Assembly (NCBI GenBank): GCA_937863685.1
Contig: CALMGM010000001.1
Coordinates: 30,288-94,287 of the forward strand
Length of the DNA stretch: 64,000 nt
DNA from: an uncultured bacterium
GTDB lineage: Bacteria > Edwardsbacteria > AC1 > EtOH8
Reading direction: 5' to 3'
The notes under the pieces are model-generated. The model was given only the letters and a program-made list of their open reading frames with translations, did not search any database and had not been told where the DNA came from. A program made the position numbers and the translations under genes. This document shows positions 17,255 through 25,490 of this stretch, in pieces (positions within the stretch are counted from its first letter, which is position 1; each line of letters begins with the position of its first letter).

Positions 17255-20140
17255 CTATGGTGTGGCCCCGGCTTCCTTTTGCTTCAATTCCTCCTGGATC
17301 CGCCGGGTCAGCTCGGGCAGCATCCCGGCCTCCACCATCTTGTCGAACACCTCCAGTGCCCGGTCGTAATGGGCCAGGGCCTCCTGGTTGGCATAGGCCT
17401 TCTTGGCCTTGTCCCCGGCCTCCACCGAGTAGAAAAAGGCCGGTTCCCAGTTCTGAGCATGGAAATAATGGTGCGACAGCAGTTCCAGCACCTCTTCGAT
17501 CTTGGTCTCGTTGCTGAGCTCCAGATGGTCGCCGATGTTGTTGTGCAGTTCCCGGCGACGGCTAAACGACAGGCTGTCGTATGCCACCTCCTGGGTCATG
17601 ATGTGCTTGAAGTAATAATTGTCCTCCTGCTCCGAAAGCACCAGGTCCAGGCCCCTCAGGCTGTTGAGGTGTGGGTTGATCTCTATTTTTTTGGGGTAGA
17701 TGGCCTGTAAAATATTACGGTCGAATTCGCGTCCGATCACCGAGGATATCTGCAGCACCTCCCTGGTCTCGGCCGGCAAGCGGTCAATACGGCTCATGAT
17801 CACTCCCTGGACCGTGTCCGGGATGTTGATCTTGGCGGTGTCACTGGTCACCACCTGCCATTTGCCGTCCTTCTCGGTGACCACCTTCTGTTCGATCAGC
17901 GACTTGACCACTTCCTCCACAAAGAACGGGTTGCCCTGGGACTTTTTCAGGATCAGCTGTTCCAGCTCCTGCGGCATCCCTTCGATGTTCAGCATGGTCT
18001 TCACCAGTTCCAGGCTCTCCTCCTGGCTCAGCTCCTTAAGGGTCATCTGGCTGTGGTATTCCTTGCCGGCAAATTCGTGCTTGGCCTCGATGGGCCGGTA
18101 GACCAAACACAGCACTATGGGCTTGTCGCCGATATTACGCGCCACGTAGTTCAGCAGTCCCAGGGAAGCCCCGTCGGCCCAGTGCAAGTCCTCGATGATC
18201 AGCAGCAGCGGCTCCTGGGCCGCCCCCCAGCTGAAGATGTCCAGCACCAGGTCGAACAGCCGCTGCTGCCTGAGTTTGGCGTCCAGCGATTTGGTCAGCT
18301 CGGTCTCCGGCATTGGCACACCCACCACCTCCCCGATGATCGGCGCCCAATCCTTGAGGGCCGGATCGATGATCTCCAGCATCCTGTGGATGCGTGAGGT
18401 CTTCTGGTCCATGGTATCGGTGTCCTTTATCCCCAGATAGGTCTTCAGCAGGTCGGCCCAGGGCAGGTAGGAAATAGCCGCACCGTAGGACTGGCAGTTG
18501 CCCACGAAGAAGGAGTATCCCCGCTCGGCCCAGTTTTGGATCAGCTCCCGGGATAGCCTGGATTTCCCTATGCCGGCCTCGCCCACCACCGAGATGATCT
18601 GACCCTGGCCGGAGATGCCCTTCTCCACGATGTTGTTCAACAGTTCCTTTTCCTTCTGTCGGCCCACCATGGCCTTGGATTCGGTCATCCATTTGGCAAA
18701 GACATCCTCGCCTGATATGTCCTTTTTGCTCACCTGATATATGGTGACGGGATGCTTCTTGCCCTTGAATTCCCTCTCCCCCAGGCCCTTGAATCCGAAC
18801 TTTCCGGAGTTCTTGCGTTGGATGGAGGCGGGAGCCAGCAGTTCCTGCTCCCCGGCCGACGACATCAGGCGGGCCGCCAGGTTGACCTCGTCCCCCATCA
18901 CGGTGAATTCGCGGCGCAGGGCCGATCCTACGGTCCCGGCGTAGACATAGCCGCTGTTGATCCCGAACCTCTGCTTGACCCCCCCGTACTGGAACTCCTG
19001 GTGGTCCAGCATCTCCAGGCCGCACAGCAGGGCCCGTTCCTCGTCGTTCTCGTGGGCGATGTGGGCCCCGAACAGGATCAGCACCTTGTGTCCCTGGGAG
19101 CTGAAATCCACCTTGTTGATTATCCCGCCGTAGCGTTCCACCGTTCCCTGCAGTACCGAGAAATAATTCTGGGCCTTGGAGACGGCATGCTGGTCGTCGT
19201 CGAAATCCACCCCCCAGACATTAAGGAACAGCATGGTCACCCGGCGGTGCTCGCCGCTGATCCCGCCCGATTTGGGATCGGTCAGGATCCTCTGCCACAG
19301 CCAGTTGGAGAAATAAAGGCGCATCGCCTCCAGTTGTTCTATTGATTGCCCGATATCCGGAGCCTCCTCTTGCCCTCCCTGATCTATGTGAGAAGCCTTG
19401 TCGTTCACCTTGATCAGTTTGTAGGTGTCGCCCTGGGCCGGCTCGGCCGCTATCATGCCCTTGGTTTTATCATAGAAGTCTCGGCTGATAAGTATCTCCG
19501 CCTGGGAGGAGAGGTCCTCTATCTGGGAGGCATAGTTGGTGACCCGTCCGGCCATGAAGTACTCCAGATCGATCTCCTTCCGGCCCACGCTGAAGACCTT
19601 GGTGGGTCCGAGATGCAGGGCCAGGTGCAGGCTGATGGGGAAGGCCCCGGCCGAGGTCTTGATCTCGGTGAAATTCCGGACGAACTCCTGCATCTCATAG
19701 GCGGCCTGCAAGGCCCTTAAATGGCTGGGAGATCTTTCGCCGGCCAATGTTTCGAACCCGGCGCTGAAGGCATCGCCCCCGAAATATATGATGTCGCCGC
19801 CGTAGTTATGGACGATCTTGATCAGCGGGGCAAAATAACTGTTGATGATGCCGGTGACCTCTTCGGCTCCCTCCCGGCCTATGCGGGACAGCCTTTCCGA
19901 GAGCACCGTAAAACCGGTGACATCGGCCAGCAGCAGGGCCTGCTCCACCCTGGCCCCGGCCTGGAGCGCTTGGTGATGCTTCCTGATTCCGCCCGGCAGG
20001 TAGGAAGAAAAGACCCTGGTCAGCTCCGCCAAGTGGTTTAAGGCCTGTTCCTTTTCGCCCGGTGCCAGTGTTCCCGCGGAGAACTTGGCGGCCGTCGCCT
20101 CCCCCAGGTACTGGCTTAGATCTTTTTTCTCGGTGCTCAT
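17255..20140 (-). CDS. Tandem class III cyclase domains fused to a signalling NTPase (soluble adenylyl cyclase-like)
   Basis: A 961-aa cytosolic protein. Cyclase domain C1 (about 67-225) keeps both metal-binding Asp residues (D73 in LLADVTGFT, D123 in FGGDAF) but lacks the catalytic Arg. Cyclase domain C2 (about 300-440) has lost the metal Asps (LFLNVWGVD) but keeps Lys343, Thr413, Asn420 and Arg424 (EFTVMGDEVNLAARL). The two halves therefore complement each other into one active site, as in mammalian soluble adenylyl cyclase, which also uses a Lys/Thr pair for adenine. The rest is an NTPase (P-loop GEAGIGKS at 520, Walker B LLLIIEDLHWAD) with a helical tail. The likely product is cAMP. A GGGGGAAG ribosome site supports the start. 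The C1 lysine used for bicarbonate in sAC appears to be Tyr119, so bicarbonate control is doubtful. Confidence 0.85.
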   Translation of the reverse strand: MSTEKKDLSQYLGEATAAKFSAGTLAPGEKEQALNHLAELTRVFSSYLPGGIRKHHQALQAGARVEQALLLADVTGFTVLSERLSRIGREGAEEVTGIINSYFAPLIKIVHNYGGDIIYFGGDAFSAGFETLAGERSPSHLRALQAAYEMQEFVRNFTEIKTSAGAFPISLHLALHLGPTKVFSVGRKEIDLEYFMAGRVTNYASQIEDLSSQAEILISRDFYDKTKGMIAAEPAQGDTYKLIKVNDKASHIDQGGQEEAPDIGQSIEQLEAMRLYFSNWLWQRILTDPKSGGISGEHRRVTMLFLNVWGVDFDDDQHAVSKAQNYFSVLQGTVERYGGIINKVDFSSQGHKVLILFGAHIAHENDEERALLCGLEMLDHQEFQYGGVKQRFGINSGYVYAGTVGSALRREFTVMGDEVNLAARLMSSAGEQELLAPASIQRKNSGKFGFKGLGEREFKGKKHPVTIYQVSKKDISGEDVFAKWMTESKAMVGRQKEKELLNNIVEKGISGQGQIISVVGEAGIGKSRLSRELIQNWAERGYSFFVGNCQSYGAAISYLPWADLLKTYLGIKDTDTMDQKTSRIHRMLEIIDPALKDWAPIIGEVVGVPMPETELTKSLDAKLRQQRLFDLVLDIFSWGAAQEPLLLIIEDLHWADGASLGLLNYVARNIGDKPIVLCLVYRPIEAKHEFAGKEYHSQMTLKELSQEESLELVKTMLNIEGMPQELEQLILKKSQGNPFFVEEVVKSLIEQKVVTEKDGKWQVVTSDTAKINIPDTVQGVIMSRIDRLPAETREVLQISSVIGREFDRNILQAIYPKKIEINPHLNSLRGLDLVLSEQEDNYYFKHIMTQEVAYDSLSFSRRRELHNNIGDHLELSNETKIEEVLELLSHHYFHAQNWEPAFFYSVEAGDKAKKAYANQEALAHYDRALEVFDKMVEAGMLPELTRRIQEELKQKEAGATP

Positions 20141-20181
20141 ATCTTCCCCCGCATTATATTTTTGATTTTATTTACTGTATA

Positions 20182-22014
20182 TTATTCCACGGTAACGCTC
20201 TTGGCCAGATTTCTCGGCTGATCCACGTTACAACCCCGGAGCACGGCAATGTGGTAGGCCAGCAGCTGCAGCGGTATACTGTTTATTATCGGCCCGAAAT
20301 AGCTGTAGGTCCGCGGAACCTTTATCACGAACTCGGCCAGTTTGTCTATCTCGTCATCGTCTATATTGGCAATGGCTATCACCCGGCCTTTGCGAGCCCT
20401 CACCTCCTGGATATTGCTGATCACCTTGTCGTAGATGGCATCCTTGGGCACGATGAACACCACCGGCATGTTCTCGTCGATCAGGGCGATGGGGCCGTGT
20501 TTCATCTCGGCGGCCGGATAGCCCTCGGCATGAATGTAGGAGATCTCCTTTAGCTTGAGGGCCCCTTCCAGGGCTGTCGGGAAATTGCTGCCCCGGCCCA
20601 GGTAGAGGAAATTGTCGGCATCCTTGAATTCCCGGGCGATGGCCTTGATCTGGTCGTCCAGCTGCAGGACGGTCCTTACCTTCTCCGGGATGGCAGCCAG
20701 ATCCTGGGCGATCTTGGCCAAGGTCGTCTGGGGCAGGCCCCGGTTCCTGGCCAGCAACAGGGCGATCTGCGAAAGCACGGCGATCTGCGAAGTGAAGGCC
20801 TTGGTGGAGGCCACCCCGATCTCCGGCCCGGCGTGAATGTAAACCCCGGCGTCGGTCTCCCGGGCGATGGTGCTGCCCACCACGTTGACTATCCCGATCA
20901 CCGGAGCCCCCCGGGATCTGGCCTCCCTGAGGGCCGCCAGGGTATCGGCGGTCTCGCCGCTCTGGCTTATCACCATCACCACATCGTCCGGCCTGATGAC
21001 CGGGTTGCGAAAGCGGAACTCCGAGGCGTAATCCACATCCACCGGGATCCGCCCCAGCTGTTCCAGCATGTACTTCCCCACCAGGGCGGCGTGCCAGGAG
21101 GTCCCGCAGGAGGTGATGATTATCCTCCGGGCCTTTAACAGTTTATCCATCACCGAAAGCAGGCCGCCCAGCCGGACATCGCCCTCCTTGACCATCAGGC
21201 GGCCGCGCATGGCATTCTCCAGGGAAGTGGGCTGCTCGTTTATCTCCTTGAGCATGAAATGCTCATAGCCGCCGCGTTCTATCTGCTCCAGAGAAAAGGT
21301 TATCTCCTCTATCTGTTTGACCACCTGCTGATCGTGAATGGTCTTGGTGTAGAAGGAGTCGGCCGAGATGCAGGCCATCTCGTCATCGTTGAGATAAACC
21401 ACTTGCCGGGTATGCTCCACCAGAGCGGCGGCATCCGAAGCGATCAGATTCTCCCCTTCGCCCACCCCTATCACCAGAGGGCTGCCCCGGCGGGCGGCAA
21501 TGATCTTGTCGGGCTCTCTGGGCGATATCACCAGGATCCCGAAAGTTCCCTCCACCTCCAGCAGGGCATATCGGACGGCGGAGAACAGGTCCCTGGTCTT
21601 TTTGTACATCTCCTCTATCAGGTGGACCAGCACCTCGGTATCAGTGGCGGTCCTGATCTGATGGCCGTCCTGGATCAGTTTTTTCTTGAGGGTGGAGTAG
21701 TTCTCAATGATCCCGTTGTGGATGATGGCTATCTCTTGATTGCAGTCCCAATGGGGATGGGCATTCAGGTCATCCGGCTCGCCGTGGGTGGCCCAGCGGG
21801 TGTGCCCGATCCCCAAAGAGGATGAAAGCTTCTTCCCTTCGATCATAGCCGCCAGGTCGGCCACCTTGCCGGCCTTCTTCTCGATGATCAGTTTGCCGTC
21901 CTTGATCAGAGCCAACCCGGCCGAATCGTATCCCCGGTATTCCAGGCGCTTTAGGCCTTCCATTATAAGGGGGACGCAGTTCTTGGCCCCGATGTAACCG
22001 ACTATTCCGCACAT
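20182..22014 (-). CDS. glmS: Glutamine-fructose-6-phosphate aminotransferase (isomerizing)
   Basis: A 610-aa enzyme beginning MCGIVGYIG, where the Cys after the initiator Met is the glutaminase nucleophile. The N-terminal class II amidotransferase domain has RWATHGEP. Two SIS domains follow (CGTSWHAAL, SQSGETADTLAAL) and the end is LAKSVTVE, as usual for GlmS. It makes glucosamine-6-phosphate, the first step to UDP-GlcNAc for peptidoglycan and lipopolysaccharide. The next step, the mutase, is encoded just upstream on the same strand. Confidence 0.97.
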   Translation of the reverse strand: MCGIVGYIGAKNCVPLIMEGLKRLEYRGYDSAGLALIKDGKLIIEKKAGKVADLAAMIEGKKLSSSLGIGHTRWATHGEPDDLNAHPHWDCNQEIAIIHNGIIENYSTLKKKLIQDGHQIRTATDTEVLVHLIEEMYKKTRDLFSAVRYALLEVEGTFGILVISPREPDKIIAARRGSPLVIGVGEGENLIASDAAALVEHTRQVVYLNDDEMACISADSFYTKTIHDQQVVKQIEEITFSLEQIERGGYEHFMLKEINEQPTSLENAMRGRLMVKEGDVRLGGLLSVMDKLLKARRIIITSCGTSWHAALVGKYMLEQLGRIPVDVDYASEFRFRNPVIRPDDVVMVISQSGETADTLAALREARSRGAPVIGIVNVVGSTIARETDAGVYIHAGPEIGVASTKAFTSQIAVLSQIALLLARNRGLPQTTLAKIAQDLAAIPEKVRTVLQLDDQIKAIAREFKDADNFLYLGRGSNFPTALEGALKLKEISYIHAEGYPAAEMKHGPIALIDENMPVVFIVPKDAIYDKVISNIQEVRARKGRVIAIANIDDDEIDKLAEFVIKVPRTYSYFGPIINSIPLQLLAYHIAVLRGCNVDQPRNLAKSVTVE

Positions 22015-22114
22015 AATATTAGATGATGGTTAACAGATTTTAGATGTTGGGATAATAAATAGCTGGCACACAGATTTCACTGATTGTTTTACAAAACAAA
22101 TAATTTTGTTGCTA

Positions 22115-22158
22115 TCGTCATCCTGAGTAATGCTACTTGTCTGGCAATCGAAGGATCT
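22115..22158. repeat. Dispersed repeat, copy 1 (inverted relative to 24293-24337)
   Basis: A 44-base segment beginning TCGTCATCCTGAGTAAT and ending TCGAAGGATCT. The reverse complement of 24293-24337 is clearly similar, with the ends identical and the middle diverged. It lies in the 199-base glmM-glmS gap, which has no gene. Confidence 0.65.
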
Positions 22159-22213
22159 ATTGACACAAAGTATCTTATATTCTATCGTGATTTGAATTCC
22201 AGTTAATTATGAT

Positions 22214-23563
22214 CTAGCCCTTGTTATTCCCGATTATCTGCCTGACCAACCACCGGGTCTTTTTCACCTCCCGCGCCTCGGCGATCACCCGCACGATCGG
22301 TTCGGTGCCAGAGGCCCTTACATGCACCCAGGCATCGGGCCAGATATATTTAAGGCCGTCCCTTTTATCAATTTTGCATTGGGTGAATATTTTCGCCGTC
22401 TCGACCAGAAACCTTTTAGGATCCTTTATCGTCAAAGTGGTTTTGATCATGTGATAGCTGGGTATTTTCTCGGCGATCTGTGACAATGGAAGATTCTCCT
22501 CTGTCAGCACCTGCAATATCAAGGCAATCCCGGCGGAGGCGTCGCGGGCGTAGTTGAGTTCGGGGATGATTATCCCCCCGTTGCCCTCGCCGCCGATAAG
22601 GGCCCGGTGCTTTTTCATGGCGCCGACCACGTTGGCCTCACCCACCGGGGTCCGGATGACGCTGGTCTTGAACTGGCCGGCCAGGTCATCAATCATCCGG
22701 CTGGTTGACAGATTGGTGACGGCCTTGGTCTTGAAATGCGAGAACATGAACCGGGCGGCCAAAGCCAGGGAATATTCCTCGCCTATCGCTTTGCCCCTGT
22801 CGGAGACCAGGGACAGCCGGTCCACGTCGGCGTCGGTGGCGAAACCGATGTCAGCACGATGAGCAATGACAGCTTTCTCCAGTTCCTTCAGATTCTTGGC
22901 CTGCGGTTCTATGGGCCGGGAGAACTTTCCGCTGGATTCGTTGTGCAGTGAGATGACCCGGCAGCCCAATTCTTTGAGCAGCAGGCTGAATATCGGCCCG
23001 CCGGCCCCGTGGCAGGTGTCCACCACCACTTTGAATTTTTTCCTTCTGATGGCCGGAATATCCAAAAATGACAATTTTAGTATTTTGGACACATGGTCGT
23101 TGATGGCCTCGGGATATTCTCTGCTGCTCCCCAGCCGGTCATATTTTTTATGGTCAAATTTTCCGGAATGGAAAAGGGCGATGACCTTTTCGCCCTGGCC
23201 TTTATCTAAAAACAGACCTCCGCCAGAGACGAATTTAAGGGCGTTCCATTGGGAAGGATTGTGGCTGGCGGTGATGGCGATGCCCCCTTTGGCCTTCAGT
23301 AATCTGGTCATCAGTTGGACGGTGGGGGTGGGAACGATACCGATCCTGATTACCTGGCAGCCCACCGAGCGCAGGCCGGCCTCAACCGCCATTTCCATCA
23401 CCGGTCCGGACAGGCGGGAATCGCGCCCCAGCACCACCGGACCGCCTCCGACAAAGGTGCCGAAGGCCGCGGCGAATTTCAGGGCCAGTTCGGGGGGCAG
23501 GCTGGTTCCCACCACGCCCCTGATCCCGGCCACGCTGATCATCAATTTATCGTGAGTAGACAA
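22214..23563 (-). CDS. glmM: Phosphoglucosamine mutase / phosphomannomutase family
   Basis: A 449-aa alpha-D-phosphohexomutase. The phosphoserine loop is TASHNPSQWNALKF, the metal-binding loop is DADVDRL, and the sugar-binding loop is GEGNGGII; the C-terminal phosphate site is ASGTEPIVRVIAEA. Its position directly before glmS supports glucosamine-6-phosphate to glucosamine-1-phosphate conversion, although the sequence alone does not exclude phosphomannomutase activity. The start is TTG at 23563 with a weak AGGTAA ribosome site; an ATG 7 codons in (23542) is the alternative. It ends in TAG, so TAG is an ordinary stop in this genome. Confidence 0.88.
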   Translation of the reverse strand: MSTHDKLMISVAGIRGVVGTSLPPELALKFAAAFGTFVGGGPVVLGRDSRLSGPVMEMAVEAGLRSVGCQVIRIGIVPTPTVQLMTRLLKAKGGIAITASHNPSQWNALKFVSGGGLFLDKGQGEKVIALFHSGKFDHKKYDRLGSSREYPEAINDHVSKILKLSFLDIPAIRRKKFKVVVDTCHGAGGPIFSLLLKELGCRVISLHNESSGKFSRPIEPQAKNLKELEKAVIAHRADIGFATDADVDRLSLVSDRGKAIGEEYSLALAARFMFSHFKTKAVTNLSTSRMIDDLAGQFKTSVIRTPVGEANVVGAMKKHRALIGGEGNGGIIIPELNYARDASAGIALILQVLTEENLPLSQIAEKIPSYHMIKTTLTIKDPKRFLVETAKIFTQCKIDKRDGLKYIWPDAWVHVRASGTEPIVRVIAEAREVKKTRWLVRQIIGNNKG

Positions 23564-23666
23564 GATATGTTACCTAAAGTTATCTATAGTTAACTGATTA
23601 TGCTTCGTTAGTGGTACTGCTTGCCCCACAAGCAAGATACAACTTGTTTATTGGTCGTCATTTTAA

Positions 23667-24155
23667 CTAATCATAGGGCGTTTCGTTTCCTTCAAGCAAC
23701 TTCTTGTGTGCGAGCATTAGTGCGAACACAAAATAGCCAACACCGTAATAGAAGAAAAACAACAACAGAATTTTGAAGTAAATTGTAATAATATTAGCAA
23801 CCCAGAGCGTTGTTATGTGGTGAATCATTTGGACTTCTGCAAATTTGACTACGAGAGCCATTACAAGAAGTAACACTGCATGAAGGAAACGTTCACCAAC
23901 CGTTCGGAATATATCAGCCCTCTTTTCATCATTCTTAATTCTGGATGACAGATTCAGGGTTAAACCTGAAAGTGTGGCAGTAACAGCTATTGAAGCTGAC
24001 ACCAGCTTGTAAAAATCTATTGCAGCAACACCTTGGAACTCGTTCATTGAAAAGTGATACAGCACAAAAAAGCAAACTAGTGGCGGCCCTAAAACGAAAA
24101 GCCCGGACAGAGTCAATTTAAAAATTCGCCCTAATATTTTTCTAAGTTTTCTCAT
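23667..24155 (-). CDS. Hypothetical membrane protein with four hydrophobic segments
   Basis: I do not recognise this gene. From the ATG at 24155 it encodes 162 aa; an upstream in-frame ATG at 24206 would add 17 residues of unlikely coding sequence. After a basic N-terminus (MRKLRKILGR) there are about four membrane segments (LSGLFVLGPPLVCFFVLYHF; a central pair; ITIYFKILLLFFFYYGVGYF) and a polar tail. The stretch is visibly more AT-rich than its neighbours and is bordered by dispersed repeats, which suggests a recently acquired or unstable locus. Confidence 0.55.
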   Translation of the reverse strand: MRKLRKILGRIFKLTLSGLFVLGPPLVCFFVLYHFSMNEFQGVAAIDFYKLVSASIAVTATLSGLTLNLSSRIKNDEKRADIFRTVGERFLHAVLLLVMALVVKFAEVQMIHHITTLWVANIITIYFKILLLFFFYYGVGYFVFALMLAHKKLLEGNETPYD

Positions 24156-24214
24156 GGTTAACGGGACACAAACATATTTTGATTTATATTGCGTATTTAT
24201 TGGCACAGGACTTC

Positions 24215-24245
24215 TCTGGATTCCCGCCTGCGCGGGAATGACAAG
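24215..24245. repeat. REP-like palindromic repeat
   Basis: A palindromic core ATTCCCGCCTGCGCGGGAAT (24220-24239) lies inside a longer unit. The reverse complement of 62216-62244 carries the same 29 bases. It has the form of short intergenic REP/BIME elements. Confidence 0.8.
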
Positions 24246-24292
24246 ACCGTTTTAAAAACAACTCTGTGCGCTTTGTGCGCTCCGTGGTTAAA

Positions 24293-24337
24293 AGATCCTT
24301 CGGCTTGTCGGGCAAGAAGTAATACTCAGGATGACGA
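24293..24337. repeat. Dispersed repeat, copy 2
   Basis: Begins AGATCCTTCGGCTTG and ends ACTCAGGATGACGA. It is the inverted counterpart of 22115-22158. The 250-base stretch 24207-24459 holds only such repeats and no gene. Confidence 0.65.
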
Positions 24338-24394
24338 AAGCAATGATAATACCGTGAAAGGATCCGTGTAAATCCGCGTCCCATTTATCACAGT

Positions 24395-24407
24395 ATGGAG
24401 CCGCTGA
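24395..24407. repeat. Direct repeat of the tRNA-Thr 3' end
   Basis: ATGGAGCCGCTGA occurs here and again at 24459-24471, where it covers the 3' end of the tRNA gene including the encoded CCA. Short direct repeats of a tRNA 3' end can mark an old integration site, but 13 bases with only 51 bases between copies is weak evidence. Confidence 0.4.
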
Positions 24408-24416
24408 TCCTCCTGC

Positions 24417-24443
24417 GTCCGCCTTTGGCTGACTGCGGCGGAC
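24417..24443 (-). terminator. Hairpin downstream of tRNA-Thr
   Basis: GTCCGCC (24417-24423) pairs with GGCGGAC (24437-24443) just past the tRNA 3' end. There is no T tract, so it may be a processing hairpin or a dispersed repeat rather than a terminator. Confidence 0.35.
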
Positions 24444-24459
24444 AAGCCCAAGCTCAACA

Positions 24460-24535
24460 TGGAGCCGCTGACCGGAATCGAACCGGTGACCTACGCATTA
24501 CGAGTGCGTCGCTCTACCAACTGAGCTACAGCGGC
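24460..24535 (-). tRNA. tRNA-Thr (anticodon CGT)
   Basis: The 76-base gene folds into a full cloverleaf: acceptor GCCGCTG/CAGCGGC, D arm GCTC/GAGC, anticodon stem ACGCA/TGCGT with loop CTCGTAA (anticodon CGT), and T arm ACCGG-TTCGATT-CCGGT. The discriminator T is followed by an encoded CCA. CGT reads ACG threonine codons. Confidence 0.97.
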
Positions 24536-24584
24536 AACAAGACTTTTCTATTCTATCATTATCAAAACGAAAAGTAAATAAAAT

Positions 24585-25364
24585 TTACTCTCTTTTTGCG
24601 GGTTTATTATTCTTCCAAAGGACGACCGATGATGCCAGTGCAAAAACGATCAACCCCAGGCTTATCCATTGATTGTTGGTAAGTCCCAGAAGCCCAATCT
24701 GGCTGTCTTCGTAATAACGGAAATGATCCAGCAGGAAGCGCCAGATGCCGTACATGCCCAGGAACAGGCAGAACATCGCACCGGGGAAATGTTTTCTTTT
24801 TCCCAGCCACAGCAATAATACCATGGCAGCCAATCCGAATATCGTTTCGTAAAGCTGGGTGGGATGCAGGGCGCAGCTGAAGGCCGCTCCGGCGGCGGTG
24901 TCGGCCGGAAATTTCACCCCCCAGGGCAGGGATGACGGATTTCCGAAACAACATCCGTTCAAAAAACAACCGAAGCGTCCGATGCCCAGACCCAGGGCAA
25001 AGGCCGGGGCCGCCATATCGGCCAGCGGCCAGAAGGCGATGCCCTTCTTCTTGAGATAGATCACGCCGGCCGGCACCGCCAGCAGGACGCCACCGTAGAA
25101 AGTGAGCCCCCCCTCCCACACCGCCAGCGCCGTCAACGGCCTTGGGGCGTATTCGGCCCAGTGACTCAAAACATAGAAGGCCCGGGAGCCGACCACCGAG
25201 GCCATCATCACCACCAGCCCGAAATCCATTATCACATCCTTGGACAGGCCGGACCCTTTGGCCCTGGATTCCAGCAGCAGGATGGCCGCCAGGAACGACA
25301 GGGCCAGCATCAAGCCGTAGCTGTGCAGGGTGAAGGGGCCGATCTTGAAAATGATGGGAAGCAT
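24585..25364 (-). CDS. lgt: Prolipoprotein diacylglyceryl transferase
   Basis: A 259-aa inner-membrane enzyme with about seven hydrophobic segments. The Lgt signature is GRFGCFLNGCCFGNPS, preceded by the periplasmic YGLMLALSF segment and followed by the HPTQLYE motif. It attaches diacylglycerol to the lipobox Cys of prelipoproteins, of which several are encoded in this window. It follows rodA by 126 bases, so it may be part of the cell-shape operon or have its own promoter. Confidence 0.96.
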   Translation of the reverse strand: MLPIIFKIGPFTLHSYGLMLALSFLAAILLLESRAKGSGLSKDVIMDFGLVVMMASVVGSRAFYVLSHWAEYAPRPLTALAVWEGGLTFYGGVLLAVPAGVIYLKKKGIAFWPLADMAAPAFALGLGIGRFGCFLNGCCFGNPSSLPWGVKFPADTAAGAAFSCALHPTQLYETIFGLAAMVLLLWLGKRKHFPGAMFCLFLGMYGIWRFLLDHFRYYEDSQIGLLGLTNNQWISLGLIVFALASSVVLWKNNKPAKRE

Positions 25365-25490
25365 CTTTTAATAATATTGTTGGATTGAAGTATTCAGTAC
25401 CCGGTAGTTGGTATACTGTAGGGGGCATGATAAATTAAAATTCCCGAAGAAGAAATCCCCGATATCTATGGCCTATTCACCGAAATCCGT

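Noticed and set aside
22063..22078. TGGCAC-N5-TTTCA, resembling a sigma54 -24/-12 promoter
   Set aside because: The -12 part lacks the GC pair, and on the plus strand it does not point at any gene.
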